The notes under the pieces were generated by a model. The model was given only the letters and a program-made list of their open reading frames with translations. It was not told the origin of the DNA and did no database searches. Positions 1 through 8,900 of a DNA stretch of 41,046 nucleotides are shown piece by piece (within the stretch, counting starts at the first letter, position 1; each line of letters opens with the position of its first letter). This DNA is from Desulfuromonadales bacterium. Lineage in GTDB: Bacteria > Desulfobacterota > Desulfuromonadia > Desulfuromonadales > Syntrophotaleaceae. The stretch covers positions 1 through 41,046 of the forward strand of contig JABXKU010000013.1 of assembly GCA_013619105.1 (NCBI GenBank). Reading direction: 5' to 3'. A program made the position numbers and the translations under genes.

Positions 1-32
1 TTTTACATCCGCATAATGGAAAGTTTTGAAAC

Positions 33-416
33 GTGGCAAGACCGAGGAAGCCGTCAGCAGTCCTTGAACTTAAGGGGGCATTCAAAAAAGACCCGCAGAG
101 ACAGCGTGACGCCGAGCCAGTACCGTCTGACGACATAGGCGATCCGCCCGACCACTTTGCCGTGGCTCACTGCAAGGCGTGGCACGAAGTCGTCAGCATC
201 GCCCCGCCTGGGGTGCTGTTTAACTCTGACCGTCTCGCGCTGGAAATGTTCGTCTGTTTACTGGTGGAGTTTCGCGGCAACCCCAACGGTTTTCATCAAG
301 CCAAACTCGGCAGGTTGGAATCGTTGTGCGGCAAGTTCGGCATGACTCCAAGCGACCGCAGCAAGATCATCGTAGCGCCGAAGGAACCGGGCAAGAAAGG
401 GTTTGCAGCACTGTAA
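33..416 (+). CDS. terminase small subunit (P27-like)
   Basis: 127 aa. The N-terminus (MARPRKP...ELKGAFKKDPQR) is typical of P27-family small terminases, which bind the packaging site and recruit the large terminase. The protein ends in a basic stretch (KEPGKKGFAAL). The start is GTG; an upstream ATG at 16 is out of frame. It lies first in the packaging-head module, with a small inserted gene between it and the large subunit. Family call is from recalled sequence pattern and position, not from a search. Confidence 0.85.
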   Translation: MARPRKPSAVLELKGAFKKDPQRQRDAEPVPSDDIGDPPDHFAVAHCKAWHEVVSIAPPGVLFNSDRLALEMFVCLLVEFRGNPNGFHQAKLGRLESLCGKFGMTPSDRSKIIVAPKEPGKKGFAAL

Positions 417-434
417 AGCAAAGGGGGAGGGAAG

Positions 435-734
435 ATGAAAACATATGAGGAGGTTTGCGAGGAGTGGCTTAAAGGCTGCTCTTGTGCCGACAGCGGAAAG
501 CCAGAACAGTGCGAAGAATGCACGGCGGCGTTTCTGGAGTCTGATAAGAGGATATGGGCGTCGAGGATTATAAATAAAAATTTACTTGAGCGCCTCAAAG
601 ATTACATCGAGGAGATAGAGCAGCTTGTTGATTGGGATAGAGGGTTAGGCAGGAGTACGGAAAAAATGATTTCCGAAGGTGATATGCCGGACCTTTATGC
701 AGAGATTCTTAGGGAGATTGAAAAACAAAAGTAA
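435..734 (+). CDS. hypothetical protein, Cys-rich N-terminus
   Basis: 99 aa, preceded by a good ribosome binding site (gggaggg). The N-terminal 35 residues hold five cysteines (C-x-C and C-x2-C pairs), which suggests metal binding; the rest is acidic and helical. It is more AT-rich than its neighbours and separates the two terminase genes, so it may be a late insertion. No family recognised. Confidence 0.6.
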   Translation: MKTYEEVCEEWLKGCSCADSGKPEQCEECTAAFLESDKRIWASRIINKNLLERLKDYIEEIEQLVDWDRGLGRSTEKMISEGDMPDLYAEILREIEKQK

Positions 735-738
735 GCCA

Positions 739-752
739 CTGTCGTGAGACAG
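739..752 (+). promoter_or_regulatory. GNRA-loop hairpin upstream of terL
   Basis: CTGTC-GTGA-GACAG forms a 5-bp stem with a GUGA (GNRA) tetraloop, 14 nt before the terL start codon. The same element is found upstream of the major capsid gene (4251) and the tail-tube gene (9612). Likely a leader RNA hairpin acting in stability, processing or translation; function is inference. Confidence 0.6.
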
Positions 753-766
753 CGGGAAAGTGAAAC

Positions 767-2440
767 ATGGCAAAAACACCACACACTAACGAGGCTACAA
801 AATACGCCCGCGACGTGGTGAAAGGCAAGATACCTGCTTGCTTATTTGTGCGGCAGGCTTGCCAAAGACAGTTGGACGACCTCAAGAAATGGCCCGGCAA
901 AACCGGGCCATTTTATTTTGACAAAGCGGCGGCTGAAAAGTTCATCAACTTTGTTGAACTGATGCCGCACGTCAAAGGGGAGTGGGCGCGAAGAAAAGAA
1001 ACGCTCAAGTACGAGCCGTGGCAAAAGTTCCTCTGGACTACCTTGTTTGGCTGGAAACGCACCAAGGACGATACGCGGCGCTTCCGTGAGCTTTACGGAG
1101 AGATACCGAGGAAGAACGCCAAGTCAACACAGGTTGCCCCCGCCGGCCTTTACATGCTGACCGAAGATGGCGAGGGCGGCGCAGAGGTTTACTGCGGAGC
1201 GACTACAGAAAAACAGGCGTGGGAGGTGTTCGGCCCTGCTCGGCTCATGGCACAGCGGGCCGAAGGGTTCAGCGACTTCTATGCCGCAGAGGTCAACGCA
1301 CGAAACATTTGCATGCTGGCAGAGGGCGCGAAGTTTGAACCGTTGATTGGCGACCCCGGCGATGGGTCTTCGCCTTCATGCGCGATCATCGACGAATACC
1401 ACGAGCACAAAACGGACGCCATGTTTAACACTATGCTGACCGGCATGGGTGCGCGGCGGCAACCTTTGATGTTGGCGATCACCACGGCAGGTTTCAACCT
1501 TGGCGGTCCTTGCTACGCCATGCGCGACAGAGCTAGGAAGGTGCTCGGCGGCATCATCGAAGACGAAGAACTCTTCGCCATCATTTACACCATCGACAAA
1601 GACACCGACTGGACCAGTAAAGAGGCACTTATCATGGCAAATCCCAACTACGGGGTTTCCGTCATGGAAGATTTTCTTTTAGCGCAGCAACGCAAGGCGA
1701 TGCAGAACCCGAACAAACAGAACGCCTTTAAGACAAAGCACCTCAACGTGTGGTGCAACGCTTCAACCGCCTGGATGAACATGTTGAAATGGGACGCGGT
1801 AGCCGATGCCTCTTTGCGGATTGAAGACTTTGCCGGGGAGCAGGCCATTGTGGCGCTCGACCTTGCATCGAAGATCGACATTGCCGCCAAGGTCACAGTG
1901 TTTACCCGCGAGATAGACGGCGAAGCTCACTATTACGGGTTCGGCAAATACTATCTACCCGAAGAAACGGTACAGGAAAGCGGCAACGAGCAGTATCAAG
2001 GATGGGCGCACGAAGAACGGCTGACCCTTACTCCCGGCAACGTCATTGACTTTGCTTACATCGAGGACGATTTAAAAGAAGACGCCAGCCGCTTTGAGGT
2101 GGTTGAGGTTCCTTACGATCCATTCCAGGCCACGCAGCTATCGACGCGGATGCTGGAAGAGGGTTTCCCGATGGTGGAGATACGCCCCATTGTGCTGAAC
2201 TTCTCCGAGCCGATGAAGGAACTTGAAAGCCTGGTGCTGTCGGGCCGTTTCCACCATGACGGATGCCCGATATTAACGTGGATGGTTAGCAACGTCGTCG
2301 CGCACACCGACACCAAGGACAACATTTACCCGCGCAAAGAACGGCCAGAGAACAAAATTGACGGAGTGGTGGCGTTGATTATGGCGCTCGGTCGGGCGCT
2401 GGTGCCGCAACCTGTAGAGAAATCCTTTTGGGAGCAATGA
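767..2440 (+). CDS. terL: terminase large subunit
   Basis: 557 aa, the usual length for a Terminase_1/COG4626 large subunit, the ATPase-nuclease motor that packages DNA into the prohead. Visible are a Walker A-like segment near residues 113-120 (EIPRKNAKS), a Walker B segment near 205-210 (CAIIDE) and the start of the RNase H-like nuclease domain (IVALDLASK, near 365). It overlaps the portal start (ATGA). The ribosome binding site is weak and a GNRA hairpin lies just upstream, so translation may be controlled. Confidence 0.93.
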   Translation: MAKTPHTNEATKYARDVVKGKIPACLFVRQACQRQLDDLKKWPGKTGPFYFDKAAAEKFINFVELMPHVKGEWARRKETLKYEPWQKFLWTTLFGWKRTKDDTRRFRELYGEIPRKNAKSTQVAPAGLYMLTEDGEGGAEVYCGATTEKQAWEVFGPARLMAQRAEGFSDFYAAEVNARNICMLAEGAKFEPLIGDPGDGSSPSCAIIDEYHEHKTDAMFNTMLTGMGARRQPLMLAITTAGFNLGGPCYAMRDRARKVLGGIIEDEELFAIIYTIDKDTDWTSKEALIMANPNYGVSVMEDFLLAQQRKAMQNPNKQNAFKTKHLNVWCNASTAWMNMLKWDAVADASLRIEDFAGEQAIVALDLASKIDIAAKVTVFTREIDGEAHYYGFGKYYLPEETVQESGNEQYQGWAHEERLTLTPGNVIDFAYIEDDLKEDASRFEVVEVPYDPFQATQLSTRMLEEGFPMVEIRPIVLNFSEPMKELESLVLSGRFHHDGCPILTWMVSNVVAHTDTKDNIYPRKERPENKIDGVVALIMALGRALVPQPVEKSFWEQ

Positions 2441-3630
2441 TGCAATTTAACTTCTGGCCTTTCAGACGCAAGGCCACGCCTGTCGATGTGCTTGCGGCGA
2501 TTGTTTCCGGTCGCAACAGTACGTCAGGAAAGAGCGTTTCCCTCACTACCAGCATCAAGGTCGCAGCGGTTTACGCTTGCGTCCGTGTTATATCGGAAGG
2601 GGTCGCTCAGGTACCATTTAAGTTGTTTCAGGAAAAAGGAGACAACAAACTACCGGCCAAAGATCACCCGCTATATGATTTGCTGCACCGAAAGCCCAAC
2701 GCGCACAGCACCAGCTTTCAGTGGCGCGAAACGCTGACGATGAATGCAGCTCTAGCGGGCCACGGTTATTGTTTCATTAACCGAGGCAGGGGGCGCGTTC
2801 TGGAGTTAATCAACATCAACCCTAGTGCTGTTACTATTGAGTGGCCGGACAAACTAGGCTCCGCTCCAGCATACATGGTCGAGGGGAAAAGTGGCGAGAA
2901 AAAACCATTTCCCGCTGAGTCGATCCTGCACATAGCGGGGCCGAGCTGGGGGCAGAACGCCCTTGAGCCGGTGCAGATTGCCAGAGACGCAATAGGCTTG
3001 GCGATTGCCCTTGATGAATCAACCGCCAGGCTGCATAAGAATGGTGTTCGCGGTGGAGGTCTGCTGTCCGTAGAAGACCCGCTCCAGCCGGAGCAATACA
3101 AGCAACTTAAAGAGTGGCTAGAATCAGAGCACGAAGGCAGCGAGAACGCATTTAAGACGATGGTGCTTGACCGTGGCGCAAAGTACACTTCGATGGCCAT
3201 GAGCGGGGTAGATGCGCAGCAGATTGAGAGCAGGCGATTTCAGATTGAGGAAATCTGTCGTTTCTTCCGTGTGCTTCCTATCATGGTTTGTTCTTCCGAC
3301 AAAGCGACCACCTACGCCAGCGCCGAGCAGATGTTTCTTGCTCACGTTGTCCACACCCTCACCCCTTGGTATGAGCGCATTGAGCAGGCGATTGACTGCC
3401 AGTTGCTCACGGACGCAGAACGAGCTCAGGGCTATTACACAAAGTTTATAACTCAAGGGCTGCTGCGCGGTGCCATGAAGGATACTGCCGAATATCTTTA
3501 TCGGCTGGTTAATATCGGCATCATGACCCGCAACGAAGCCCGGAGCTTGTTAGAAATGAATCCGAAGGATGGCTTAGACGAACCCCTGACGCCTGCAAAT
3601 ATGGGCATCGGAGAGCAAAACAATGCGTGA
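2437..3630 (+). CDS. HK97-family portal protein
   Basis: About 397 aa, typical for the HK97 portal, the dodecameric ring through which DNA enters the capsid. Recognisable features are the N-terminal segment VYACVRVISEGVAQVPFKLF, the HPLYDLLHRKPNA segment and the central IARDAIGLAIALDE region. ATG 2437 overlaps the terL stop (ATGA), and ATG 2440 is equally possible; an in-frame TTG at 2428 is less likely. The 3' end overlaps the protease start by 8 nt. Confidence 0.92.
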   Translation: MMQFNFWPFRRKATPVDVLAAIVSGRNSTSGKSVSLTTSIKVAAVYACVRVISEGVAQVPFKLFQEKGDNKLPAKDHPLYDLLHRKPNAHSTSFQWRETLTMNAALAGHGYCFINRGRGRVLELININPSAVTIEWPDKLGSAPAYMVEGKSGEKKPFPAESILHIAGPSWGQNALEPVQIARDAIGLAIALDESTARLHKNGVRGGGLLSVEDPLQPEQYKQLKEWLESEHEGSENAFKTMVLDRGAKYTSMAMSGVDAQQIESRRFQIEEICRFFRVLPIMVCSSDKATTYASAEQMFLAHVVHTLTPWYERIEQAIDCQLLTDAERAQGYYTKFITQGLLRGAMKDTAEYLYRLVNIGIMTRNEARSLLEMNPKDGLDEPLTPANMGIGEQNNA

Positions 3631-4240
3631 TTATTTAGATCGACCGTTTAAGATTAAGGAAATCAGCGAGGACGGCACCTTTAGCGGCTACGGTTCAGTC
3701 TTTGATGAACTTGACAGCTATAAAGATGTCGTCGTTAAGGGGGCTTTTGTTAAGTCTCTGGAGCAAAAAAAGCCGTCATTACTGTGGCAGCACCGCAGCA
3801 GCGAGCCGGTCGGCGTCTATACCGAAGTGCGCGAAGACGACCATGGGTTGTTCGTTGCCGGGAAACTGGCGCTCAAGACGGCGCGAGGTATGGAGGCTTA
3901 CGAGCTGTTGAAGATGGGCGCTATCTCTGGCCTATCCATCGGCTACGTCACGATGGAGGACAATTACGACAGAGAAACCGGCATAACCACGCTGAAAGAG
4001 ATTGATTTGTGGGAGGTATCGCTAGTCACCTTTCCGGCCAACCACTCGGCGCGGGTATCGGCGGTAAAGAGCATTGACGAAATTGACACGCTGGCACAGG
4101 CGGAAGACTACTTGAGAGAGTCAGGTCTGTCGAAGTCTGAGGCGTGTCGCATAGTGGGCAAAGTGAAGGCCGTGGGTCTGAGAGAGTCCGACCTAAAGCA
4201 TGAGCTTGCCGCACTTGCAAAGAAACGAAGCGTTTTTTAA
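3623..4240 (+). CDS. HK97-family prohead protease
   Basis: 205 aa serine protease (U35/HK97 gp4-like) that cleaves scaffold or delta domain during head maturation. It has the family order: FSGYGSVFDELDSYKDVV near the N-terminus, then LLWQHRSSEPVG with the likely catalytic His, then GAISGLSIGY with the catalytic Ser, and finally LWEVSLVTFPAN. It sits between portal and capsid genes as in HK97. The C-terminal 60 residues are helical and may act as scaffold or targeting tail. Confidence 0.92.
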   Translation: MRDYLDRPFKIKEISEDGTFSGYGSVFDELDSYKDVVVKGAFVKSLEQKKPSLLWQHRSSEPVGVYTEVREDDHGLFVAGKLALKTARGMEAYELLKMGAISGLSIGYVTMEDNYDRETGITTLKEIDLWEVSLVTFPANHSARVSAVKSIDEIDTLAQAEDYLRESGLSKSEACRIVGKVKAVGLRESDLKHELAALAKKRSVF

Positions 4241-4250
4241 CCAATCATGA

Positions 4251-4264
4251 CTGTCGTGAGACAG
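4251..4264 (+). promoter_or_regulatory. GNRA-loop hairpin upstream of the capsid gene
   Basis: CTGTC-GTGA-GACAG, identical to the copy upstream of terL. It is followed at 4272-4283 by a second small hairpin, ACCC-GCAA-GGGT, also with a GNRA loop. Together they fill the leader between the protease stop and the capsid start at 4301. Confidence 0.6.
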
Positions 4265-4300
4265 CCAATCCCACCCGCAAGGGTAGATGGAGCTTTTACC

Positions 4301-5503
4301 ATGGAACAAGTTAAGACTTTGCTTGAATCTCAGGGCAAGGCGTTTGAAGCCTTCAAGGAGGCCAACGACGCCCGACTGAAAGCCATTGAGGAGAAGGGCT
4401 ATGCCCCCGCCGACCTGACCGAGAAGGTTGACGCCATCAACGCCGATCTTGCCAAGCTCGACAAGGACTATACCGAGTTTATCAAGAAGGCACAGCGCCC
4501 CGACGCTGGAGAGCTTGCCGAAGAGCAAGCCGAGCATGCAAAAGCATTCGACAAGCTCCTGCGTAAAGGCCGCGCTGATGACCTTGAAGCATTCAACACC
4601 AAGGCAATGAACGGCTTGTCCGACCCTGACGGAGGTTATTTGATCCTGCCGGAGATGGACAAGATCATTGAACGCATCGTGCCGACTATTTCCGCAATCG
4701 GTCGCCTTGCTTCCAATGTCACCATCGGCTCTGCCAAGTGGGAAAAGCTGATGAAAACTTCCGGCATGGCCATGCGGCGTGTTGCTGATGGCGGTACTGG
4801 CGGCGAAACCACCGAGCCGAAATATAGCAAGGTGGCGATTGAGGCTTTTGTGGCTGAAGTAGAGCCTTGGGTTTACAACGAAACCTTGGAAGACGCCTAT
4901 GTTAATTTGGCATCCGACCTGGCAGAAGAGGCGGGGATTGGCTTTGCTGAAGGCGCTGGGTCCGAGTTCGCTATTGGCGACGGCGTAGGTAAAGCAAAAG
5001 GTATCACCGCCTATACTACGGTTGCCAATGCCTCCTATGCTTGGGGTTCTGTTGGTTATATCGCGTCCGGCGCTGCCGGTGCGTTTGCTACCTCCGCTCC
5101 TGCTGACGAACTTGTTCAGCTCCAACATTCTCTCAAGCAGCAGTACCGCCCTGGTGCCGTGTTTGTTATGAGTGACGGCACCTTGTCTTCTGTGCGGCAA
5201 ATGAAGGACGGCAGCGGGTCTTATTACCTCTGGCAGTCTGACCCCACTGCTGGCTTCGGTGGTCGCCTGCTCGGTTCCCCGGTTGAGGTAGATGACAACA
5301 TGCCTACCATCGCCGCCAACAGCCTGTCTATCGCTTACGGCAACATCGCCAGAGCATACAAGGTGGTTAATCGCGCCGGAACGACCGTGATCCGCGACAA
5401 CATTACCTCGAAAGGGCAGACCAAGTTTAACTTCCGCCGCCGGTTCGGTGGAGGCATCTATAACTTTGAAGCCCTGAAGTTGATGAAATTCGCTGCATCG
5501 TAA
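4301..5503 (+). CDS. major capsid protein (HK97 fold)
   Basis: About 400 aa from ATG 4301. The N-terminus (MEQVKTLLESQGKAFEAFKE) is the helical delta/scaffold region common in HK97-type capsids, removed by the upstream protease. The mature shell domain begins near NTKAMNGLSDPDGGYLILPE and contains the usual EPKYSKVAIEAFVAEVEPWV segment. An in-frame ATG at 4247 exists, but the reading would then run through the leader hairpins, so 4301 is preferred. It is followed by a strong terminator. Confidence 0.92.
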   Translation: MEQVKTLLESQGKAFEAFKEANDARLKAIEEKGYAPADLTEKVDAINADLAKLDKDYTEFIKKAQRPDAGELAEEQAEHAKAFDKLLRKGRADDLEAFNTKAMNGLSDPDGGYLILPEMDKIIERIVPTISAIGRLASNVTIGSAKWEKLMKTSGMAMRRVADGGTGGETTEPKYSKVAIEAFVAEVEPWVYNETLEDAYVNLASDLAEEAGIGFAEGAGSEFAIGDGVGKAKGITAYTTVANASYAWGSVGYIASGAAGAFATSAPADELVQLQHSLKQQYRPGAVFVMSDGTLSSVRQMKDGSGSYYLWQSDPTAGFGGRLLGSPVEVDDNMPTIAANSLSIAYGNIARAYKVVNRAGTTVIRDNITSKGQTKFNFRRRFGGGIYNFEALKLMKFAAS

Positions 5504-5509
5504 TAAAAC

Positions 5510-5536
5510 AGGGGGTCTTCGGGCCCCCTTTCTTTT
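5510..5536 (+). terminator. Rho-independent terminator after the capsid gene
   Basis: AGGGGGTC / GGCCCCCT form an 8-bp stem capped by a C(TTCG)G loop, followed by TTCTTTTTT. It lies 7 nt after the capsid stop and probably sets the ratio of capsid to downstream messages. Confidence 0.9.
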
Positions 5537-5552
5537 TTAAAGGAGTCCGCAC

Positions 5553-5981
5553 ATGAACGATCTGCATAATAATTGCCGCGCCTCGCGGGTCATTTCCCCC
5601 GTTGCTTGCGGGACCACCGGCACCGGGCTGACTGGTGAAATCATCGACCGACAAGACTATGGCGGCGTCGAGTTGATTGTTGCCTATGGAGCGGTAACGT
5701 CTTCCGTTGCAACCGTAACCGTTACGGTGCTTGAAGGCGACGTTACCGGCACCATGACTTCTGTTGCCGATGCTGATTTGCTCGGTACTGAGGTTTTAGC
5801 TGGCCTTGCCGCTGGTGCCAGGGTTGACGGTTCGACCGAAAAAGTTACCAAGCGCATCGGTTACAAGGGCAACTGCCGTTATGTAACCGTAAAAGAAGTG
5901 CCGACCGCGACCGCCGCAGCCGTTATCGGAGTTCATGCTGTTCTGCATAGCCCGAAAATCGCCCCGACCGCTAACCCTTAA
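5553..5981 (+). CDS. putative capsid decoration/auxiliary protein
   Basis: 142 aa, starting after a strong ribosome binding site (aaaggag). It is rich in Val, Thr, Ala and Gly with alternating hydrophobic residues, so probably all-beta. Position right after the capsid gene and terminator is where decoration or head-fibre proteins are found. No signature motif seen; function from context only. Confidence 0.6.
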   Translation: MNDLHNNCRASRVISPVACGTTGTGLTGEIIDRQDYGGVELIVAYGAVTSSVATVTVTVLEGDVTGTMTSVADADLLGTEVLAGLAAGARVDGSTEKVTKRIGYKGNCRYVTVKEVPTATAAAVIGVHAVLHSPKIAPTANP

Positions 5982-6060
5982 TTAACTAAATCGGCTGTGG
6001 TGCCCATCCCACCTACAGCGCCGGACCCGTAACCGGCATTAACCCTGGATGGGAGGAAAT

Positions 6061-6651
6061 GTGGAATTTACAACTGGCGGCGAAGCCCTTGATTTGTTCG
6101 TCGCACTGCCGATTGATGGGTATGTTCTTGATATCGGGAGTGGAGACGGGGCTCACGCTGCGCACATGAGGAAAAGCGGCCTTGATGTAGTAACACTCGA
6201 TAGCCATAAAGCCGCTGACATTAACGATGCTTGGCCGGCCAGCGTTGAGGAAACAGCAGGTGGTATCTGGTGTTGTCATACGCTTGAGCACAGCCGCAAC
6301 CCCGGCGCATTTCTCGATGCCTGCCGGTTAGCATTAAAACCTGGCGGCTGGTTGGCGATAACTGTTCCCCCGGCGAAGCATAACATCGTTGGCGGGCATG
6401 TGACGCTTTGGAATGCAGGACTGCTGCTTTATCACCTTGTTTTGGCCGGGTTCGACTGCCGCAGTGCGATGGTCAAGGCTTACGATTATAACATCTCCGT
6501 CATTTTAAGGCGTCAAGACACCGAACTGCCCGCCTTGGCTTGCGATAATGGGGACATTGAACGATTGTCGCATCTGTTCCCATTTTCTGCCGGACAGGGT
6601 TTTGACGGGGACATCGACAGTTATCGGTGGGGAACATACGGGAATGGATAA
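6061..6651 (+). CDS. class I SAM-dependent methyltransferase
   Basis: About 196 aa with a Methyltransf_11-type fold: motif I YVLDIGSGDG, an acidic motif II strand ending LDSH, then CCHTLEHSRNPGAFLDA and LKPGGWLAITVPP. Substrate is unknown; no target-recognition domain for DNA is visible. GTG 6061 is chosen because gggagga lies 3-4 nt upstream, matching the arrangement of the next gene; ATG 6049 is the alternative. The 14-nt element CCTGGATGGGAGGA precedes both this gene and the next. Confidence 0.8.
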   Translation: MEFTTGGEALDLFVALPIDGYVLDIGSGDGAHAAHMRKSGLDVVTLDSHKAADINDAWPASVEETAGGIWCCHTLEHSRNPGAFLDACRLALKPGGWLAITVPPAKHNIVGGHVTLWNAGLLLYHLVLAGFDCRSAMVKAYDYNISVILRRQDTELPALACDNGDIERLSHLFPFSAGQGFDGDIDSYRWGTYGNG

Positions 6652-6670
6652 AACCTGGATGGGAGGACAA

Positions 6671-7411
6671 ATGGAAGCACCAGAACGTGTAGCAATATTG
6701 GGCCTCGGCCCTTCAATTAACCAGTATCTTGAGTTCACCAAGCGCAACGGAAACAGACGGACACTATGCGACGAAGTATGGGGAATAAACGCCCTCGGTG
6801 ATGTTTTTAACTGCGATAAGATATTTCACATGGACGATGTGCGGGTGCAGGAAATCCGCGCTAAGGCAAAACCGGCATCGAACATAGCAGCCATGTTGGA
6901 ATGGCTCAAAACAACGACAGTGCCGGTTATTACCAGCAGAGCACACCCCGATTATCCGGCATTGCAGGAGTTCCCGCTTGAAGATGTGCTGAATAAGCTG
7001 CAATTTGACTATTTTAACAGCACGGCAGCTTATGCAGTCGCTTATGCAATCCATATCGGGGTCAAAGAAATCTCACTTTTCGGGGTGGATTACACCTACC
7101 CGAACGCGCACGACGCTGAAAAGGGCAGGGGATGCGTTGAATTTTGGCTTGGTATTGCGTCGGCGCGGGGTATTAAAATCAGGCTACCGCAGAATACAAG
7201 CCTTATGGACGCTATTTTGCCACGCAAAGACAGGCTTTATGGCTACGACACGCAGGAAGTCGTGTTCCATGACGTTGGCGATGGTTCTTTGCGGCTTGAG
7301 TTTAAGGACTTGGAAGAATTGCCAACTGCCGAACAAATAGAGGCCGACTATGACCACACCGCACACCCTAACCCGCTAGTGGAGTATGCCGATGAAGTAC
7401 GAAGTTCTTAA
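6671..7411 (+). CDS. MptE/DUF115-like or GT42-like Rossmann protein
   Basis: About 246 aa. The N-terminal VAILGLGPSI is a Rossmann P-loop as in the DUF115/MptE-like group. STAAYAVAYAIHIGVKEISLFGVDY resembles both this group and bacterial sialyltransferases of family GT42. Either way it is probably a nucleotide-sugar or pterin-type transferase. The upstream extension from 6548 lacks a ribosome binding site; ATG 6671 follows gggagga. With the preceding methyltransferase it forms a two-gene insert between capsid and connector genes, perhaps for virion or host-surface glycan modification. Confidence 0.65.
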   Translation: MEAPERVAILGLGPSINQYLEFTKRNGNRRTLCDEVWGINALGDVFNCDKIFHMDDVRVQEIRAKAKPASNIAAMLEWLKTTTVPVITSRAHPDYPALQEFPLEDVLNKLQFDYFNSTAAYAVAYAIHIGVKEISLFGVDYTYPNAHDAEKGRGCVEFWLGIASARGIKIRLPQNTSLMDAILPRKDRLYGYDTQEVVFHDVGDGSLRLEFKDLEELPTAEQIEADYDHTAHPNPLVEYADEVRSS

Positions 7412-7592
7412 AACCTTTAAAGGTTCCCCTGATGGTCGATTTGCGGTTGATTATCACGCAGGCGAAACGGTGGAATTAACGCAAAGCCTTGCCGATGTTG
7501 CCTTGTCGGAGGGGTGGGTTAAAGAGCTTCGGCAGACCGCCGCAAAAACACGGGCTCCAGAAACCAAGCGGCGTAAAGGAGCCAGAAAATAA
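7392..7592 (+). CDS. small head-module protein
   Basis: 66 aa from ATG 7392 (tggag 7 nt upstream); ATG 7386 is also in frame. It begins MKYEVLKTF, probably a small beta fold, and ends in a highly basic tail (RAPETKRRKGARK). Similar short genes often precede the gp6-like connector in HK97-type phages. It overlaps both neighbours by a few nucleotides, so is translationally coupled. Confidence 0.7.
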   Translation: MKYEVLKTFKGSPDGRFAVDYHAGETVELTQSLADVALSEGWVKELRQTAAKTRAPETKRRKGARK

Positions 7593-8146
7593 TGTATCTT
7601 TCACGCACAGTTGCCCCGGCTACCGAGCCGGTCACGCTCATAGAGGCCAAGGCGCACCTGGGCGTAACAATTGAAGATGACGACACCCGCATCACGGCGC
7701 TTATTGTGAGCGCAAGGGAGTGGGTAGAGAACGAAACTGGCCGCTCTCTGATTACTCAAACCTGGGCGGCTAAGTTTGACGCTTTCCCTGTTGGCGGCAT
7801 TATCAAGCTGCCAAAAGCGCCGATTCAGTCCGTCACCTCCGTGGCGTACCTGGACGAAAACGGCGATACTCAGGCGTTCACCGGCTTCACGTTGGATGCC
7901 AGCGGAGAGCGACTGCACTTGCAATACGGTGAAGATTGGCCGAGTACGCAGGATATAGAAAACGCTGTGACGATCACCTTTGTGGCTGGCTACGGTGCTG
8001 CTGCTGCGGTTCCTGAGTCCATCAAGGCGGCAATGAAGCTAAAAATTGATCTATTGTTTGACCGACCAGAGGCGGCGTATGCGAAGGCCTTGAATAACGC
8101 TATTCTTTCCATCATCAACCCCTACCGCGACATGAGGCGATTGTGA
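7592..8146 (+). CDS. head-tail connector (gp6-like)
   Basis: 184 aa, phage_gp6/HK97 gp6-type DNA-packaging adaptor that forms a ring under the portal. The signature LIEAKAHLGV...DDDTRITALIVSAREWVENETG is clear, followed by IKLPKAPIQSVTSVAYLD and a C-terminal helix containing LLFDRPE. It overlaps the next gene by four nucleotides. Confidence 0.9.
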   Translation: MYLSRTVAPATEPVTLIEAKAHLGVTIEDDDTRITALIVSAREWVENETGRSLITQTWAAKFDAFPVGGIIKLPKAPIQSVTSVAYLDENGDTQAFTGFTLDASGERLHLQYGEDWPSTQDIENAVTITFVAGYGAAAAVPESIKAAMKLKIDLLFDRPEAAYAKALNNAILSIINPYRDMRRL

Positions 8147-8460
8147 GAGCCGGAACCCTACGCCAAAGCATAAGCATTGAGCAAGCCACGGAAGGCCGCG
8201 ACACCTTCGGCGCCGTGACCGTCTCATGGGCTACCTACGCCACGTTAAGAGCGCGGCTGGCTATCACCGGAGGGCGGGAGTTCGTCACCGCTCAGGCGCT
8301 GCATTCTGAACTGTCGACGCTGTTCGTCTGCCGCTACGCTTCCGGCGTGACGCCAAAGATGCGGATCAACCACGGCGGTGTCTATTACGACATTCTGGCC
8401 GCTTACGACCCGACCGGGCTAGGCAGGGAACTGCAACTAGCCTGCAAGGTGATTAGCTGA
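8143..8460 (+). CDS. head-tail adaptor / head closure protein
   Basis: 105 aa, GTG start overlapping the previous stop (GTGA). It matches the SPP1 gp16 / phage_H_T_join pattern: RAGTLRQSISIEQ..., TFGAVTVSWATYATLRARL and a C-terminal strand YYDILAAYDPTG. It joins the connector ring to the tail. Confidence 0.88.
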   Translation: MRAGTLRQSISIEQATEGRDTFGAVTVSWATYATLRARLAITGGREFVTAQALHSELSTLFVCRYASGVTPKMRINHGGVYYDILAAYDPTGLGRELQLACKVIS

Positions 8461-8900
8461 TGGAAATAACCGGCCTCAAAGAGTTGAACAAGCGCCTTAC
8501 CAAGCTGCCGGAACGCATTGAAAAGAACATCATGAGCGCAGCGGTCAGGGCCGGGGCTAACGAGATCAAGAAAGCCGCTGTCGCCAATTTGGGCGGCAAA
8601 AAGTCCGATATTGTGGTGAAAAAGTCCCGCGCACCGAAAGGAACCACGAAGTACAAAATTGGCATTAATGCTAAGAAGTTTTATCTGTATTTCAAGGAAT
8701 TTGGCACGAAACCGCACGTTATTAAGAGCAAAAAAGGGCTATTAACAGACGGTTCGGTGGTTTACGGCAAGGTTATCGACCATCCAGGGCAATCTGCCAA
8801 GCCATTCTTGCGGCCTGCTTTTGATGAAAACGCCCACAGAGCCATCGACGCAATGAAAAAGAAGATAGCGCAGCGGCTAGAAAAGGAAGCGGCTAAATGA
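8460..8900 (+). CDS. HK97 gp10-like tail-joining protein
   Basis: 146 aa, strongly basic. Features of the HK97-gp10 family: GLKELNKRLTKLPERIEKN at the start, GANEIKKAA, and YLYFKEFGT followed by AKPFLRPAFDEN near the C-terminus. Overlaps the previous stop (TGATG) and the next start (ATGA). Confidence 0.88.
   Translation: MEITGLKELNKRLTKLPERIEKNIMSAAVRAGANEIKKAAVANLGGKKSDIVVKKSRAPKGTTKYKIGINAKKFYLYFKEFGTKPHVIKSKKGLLTDGSVVYGKVIDHPGQSAKPFLRPAFDENAHRAIDAMKKKIAQRLEKEAAK

Noticed and set aside
4193-5200. 335-codon minus-strand frame opposite the capsid gene
   Set aside because: Shadow of capsid codon bias; no ribosome binding site and no recognisable domain.
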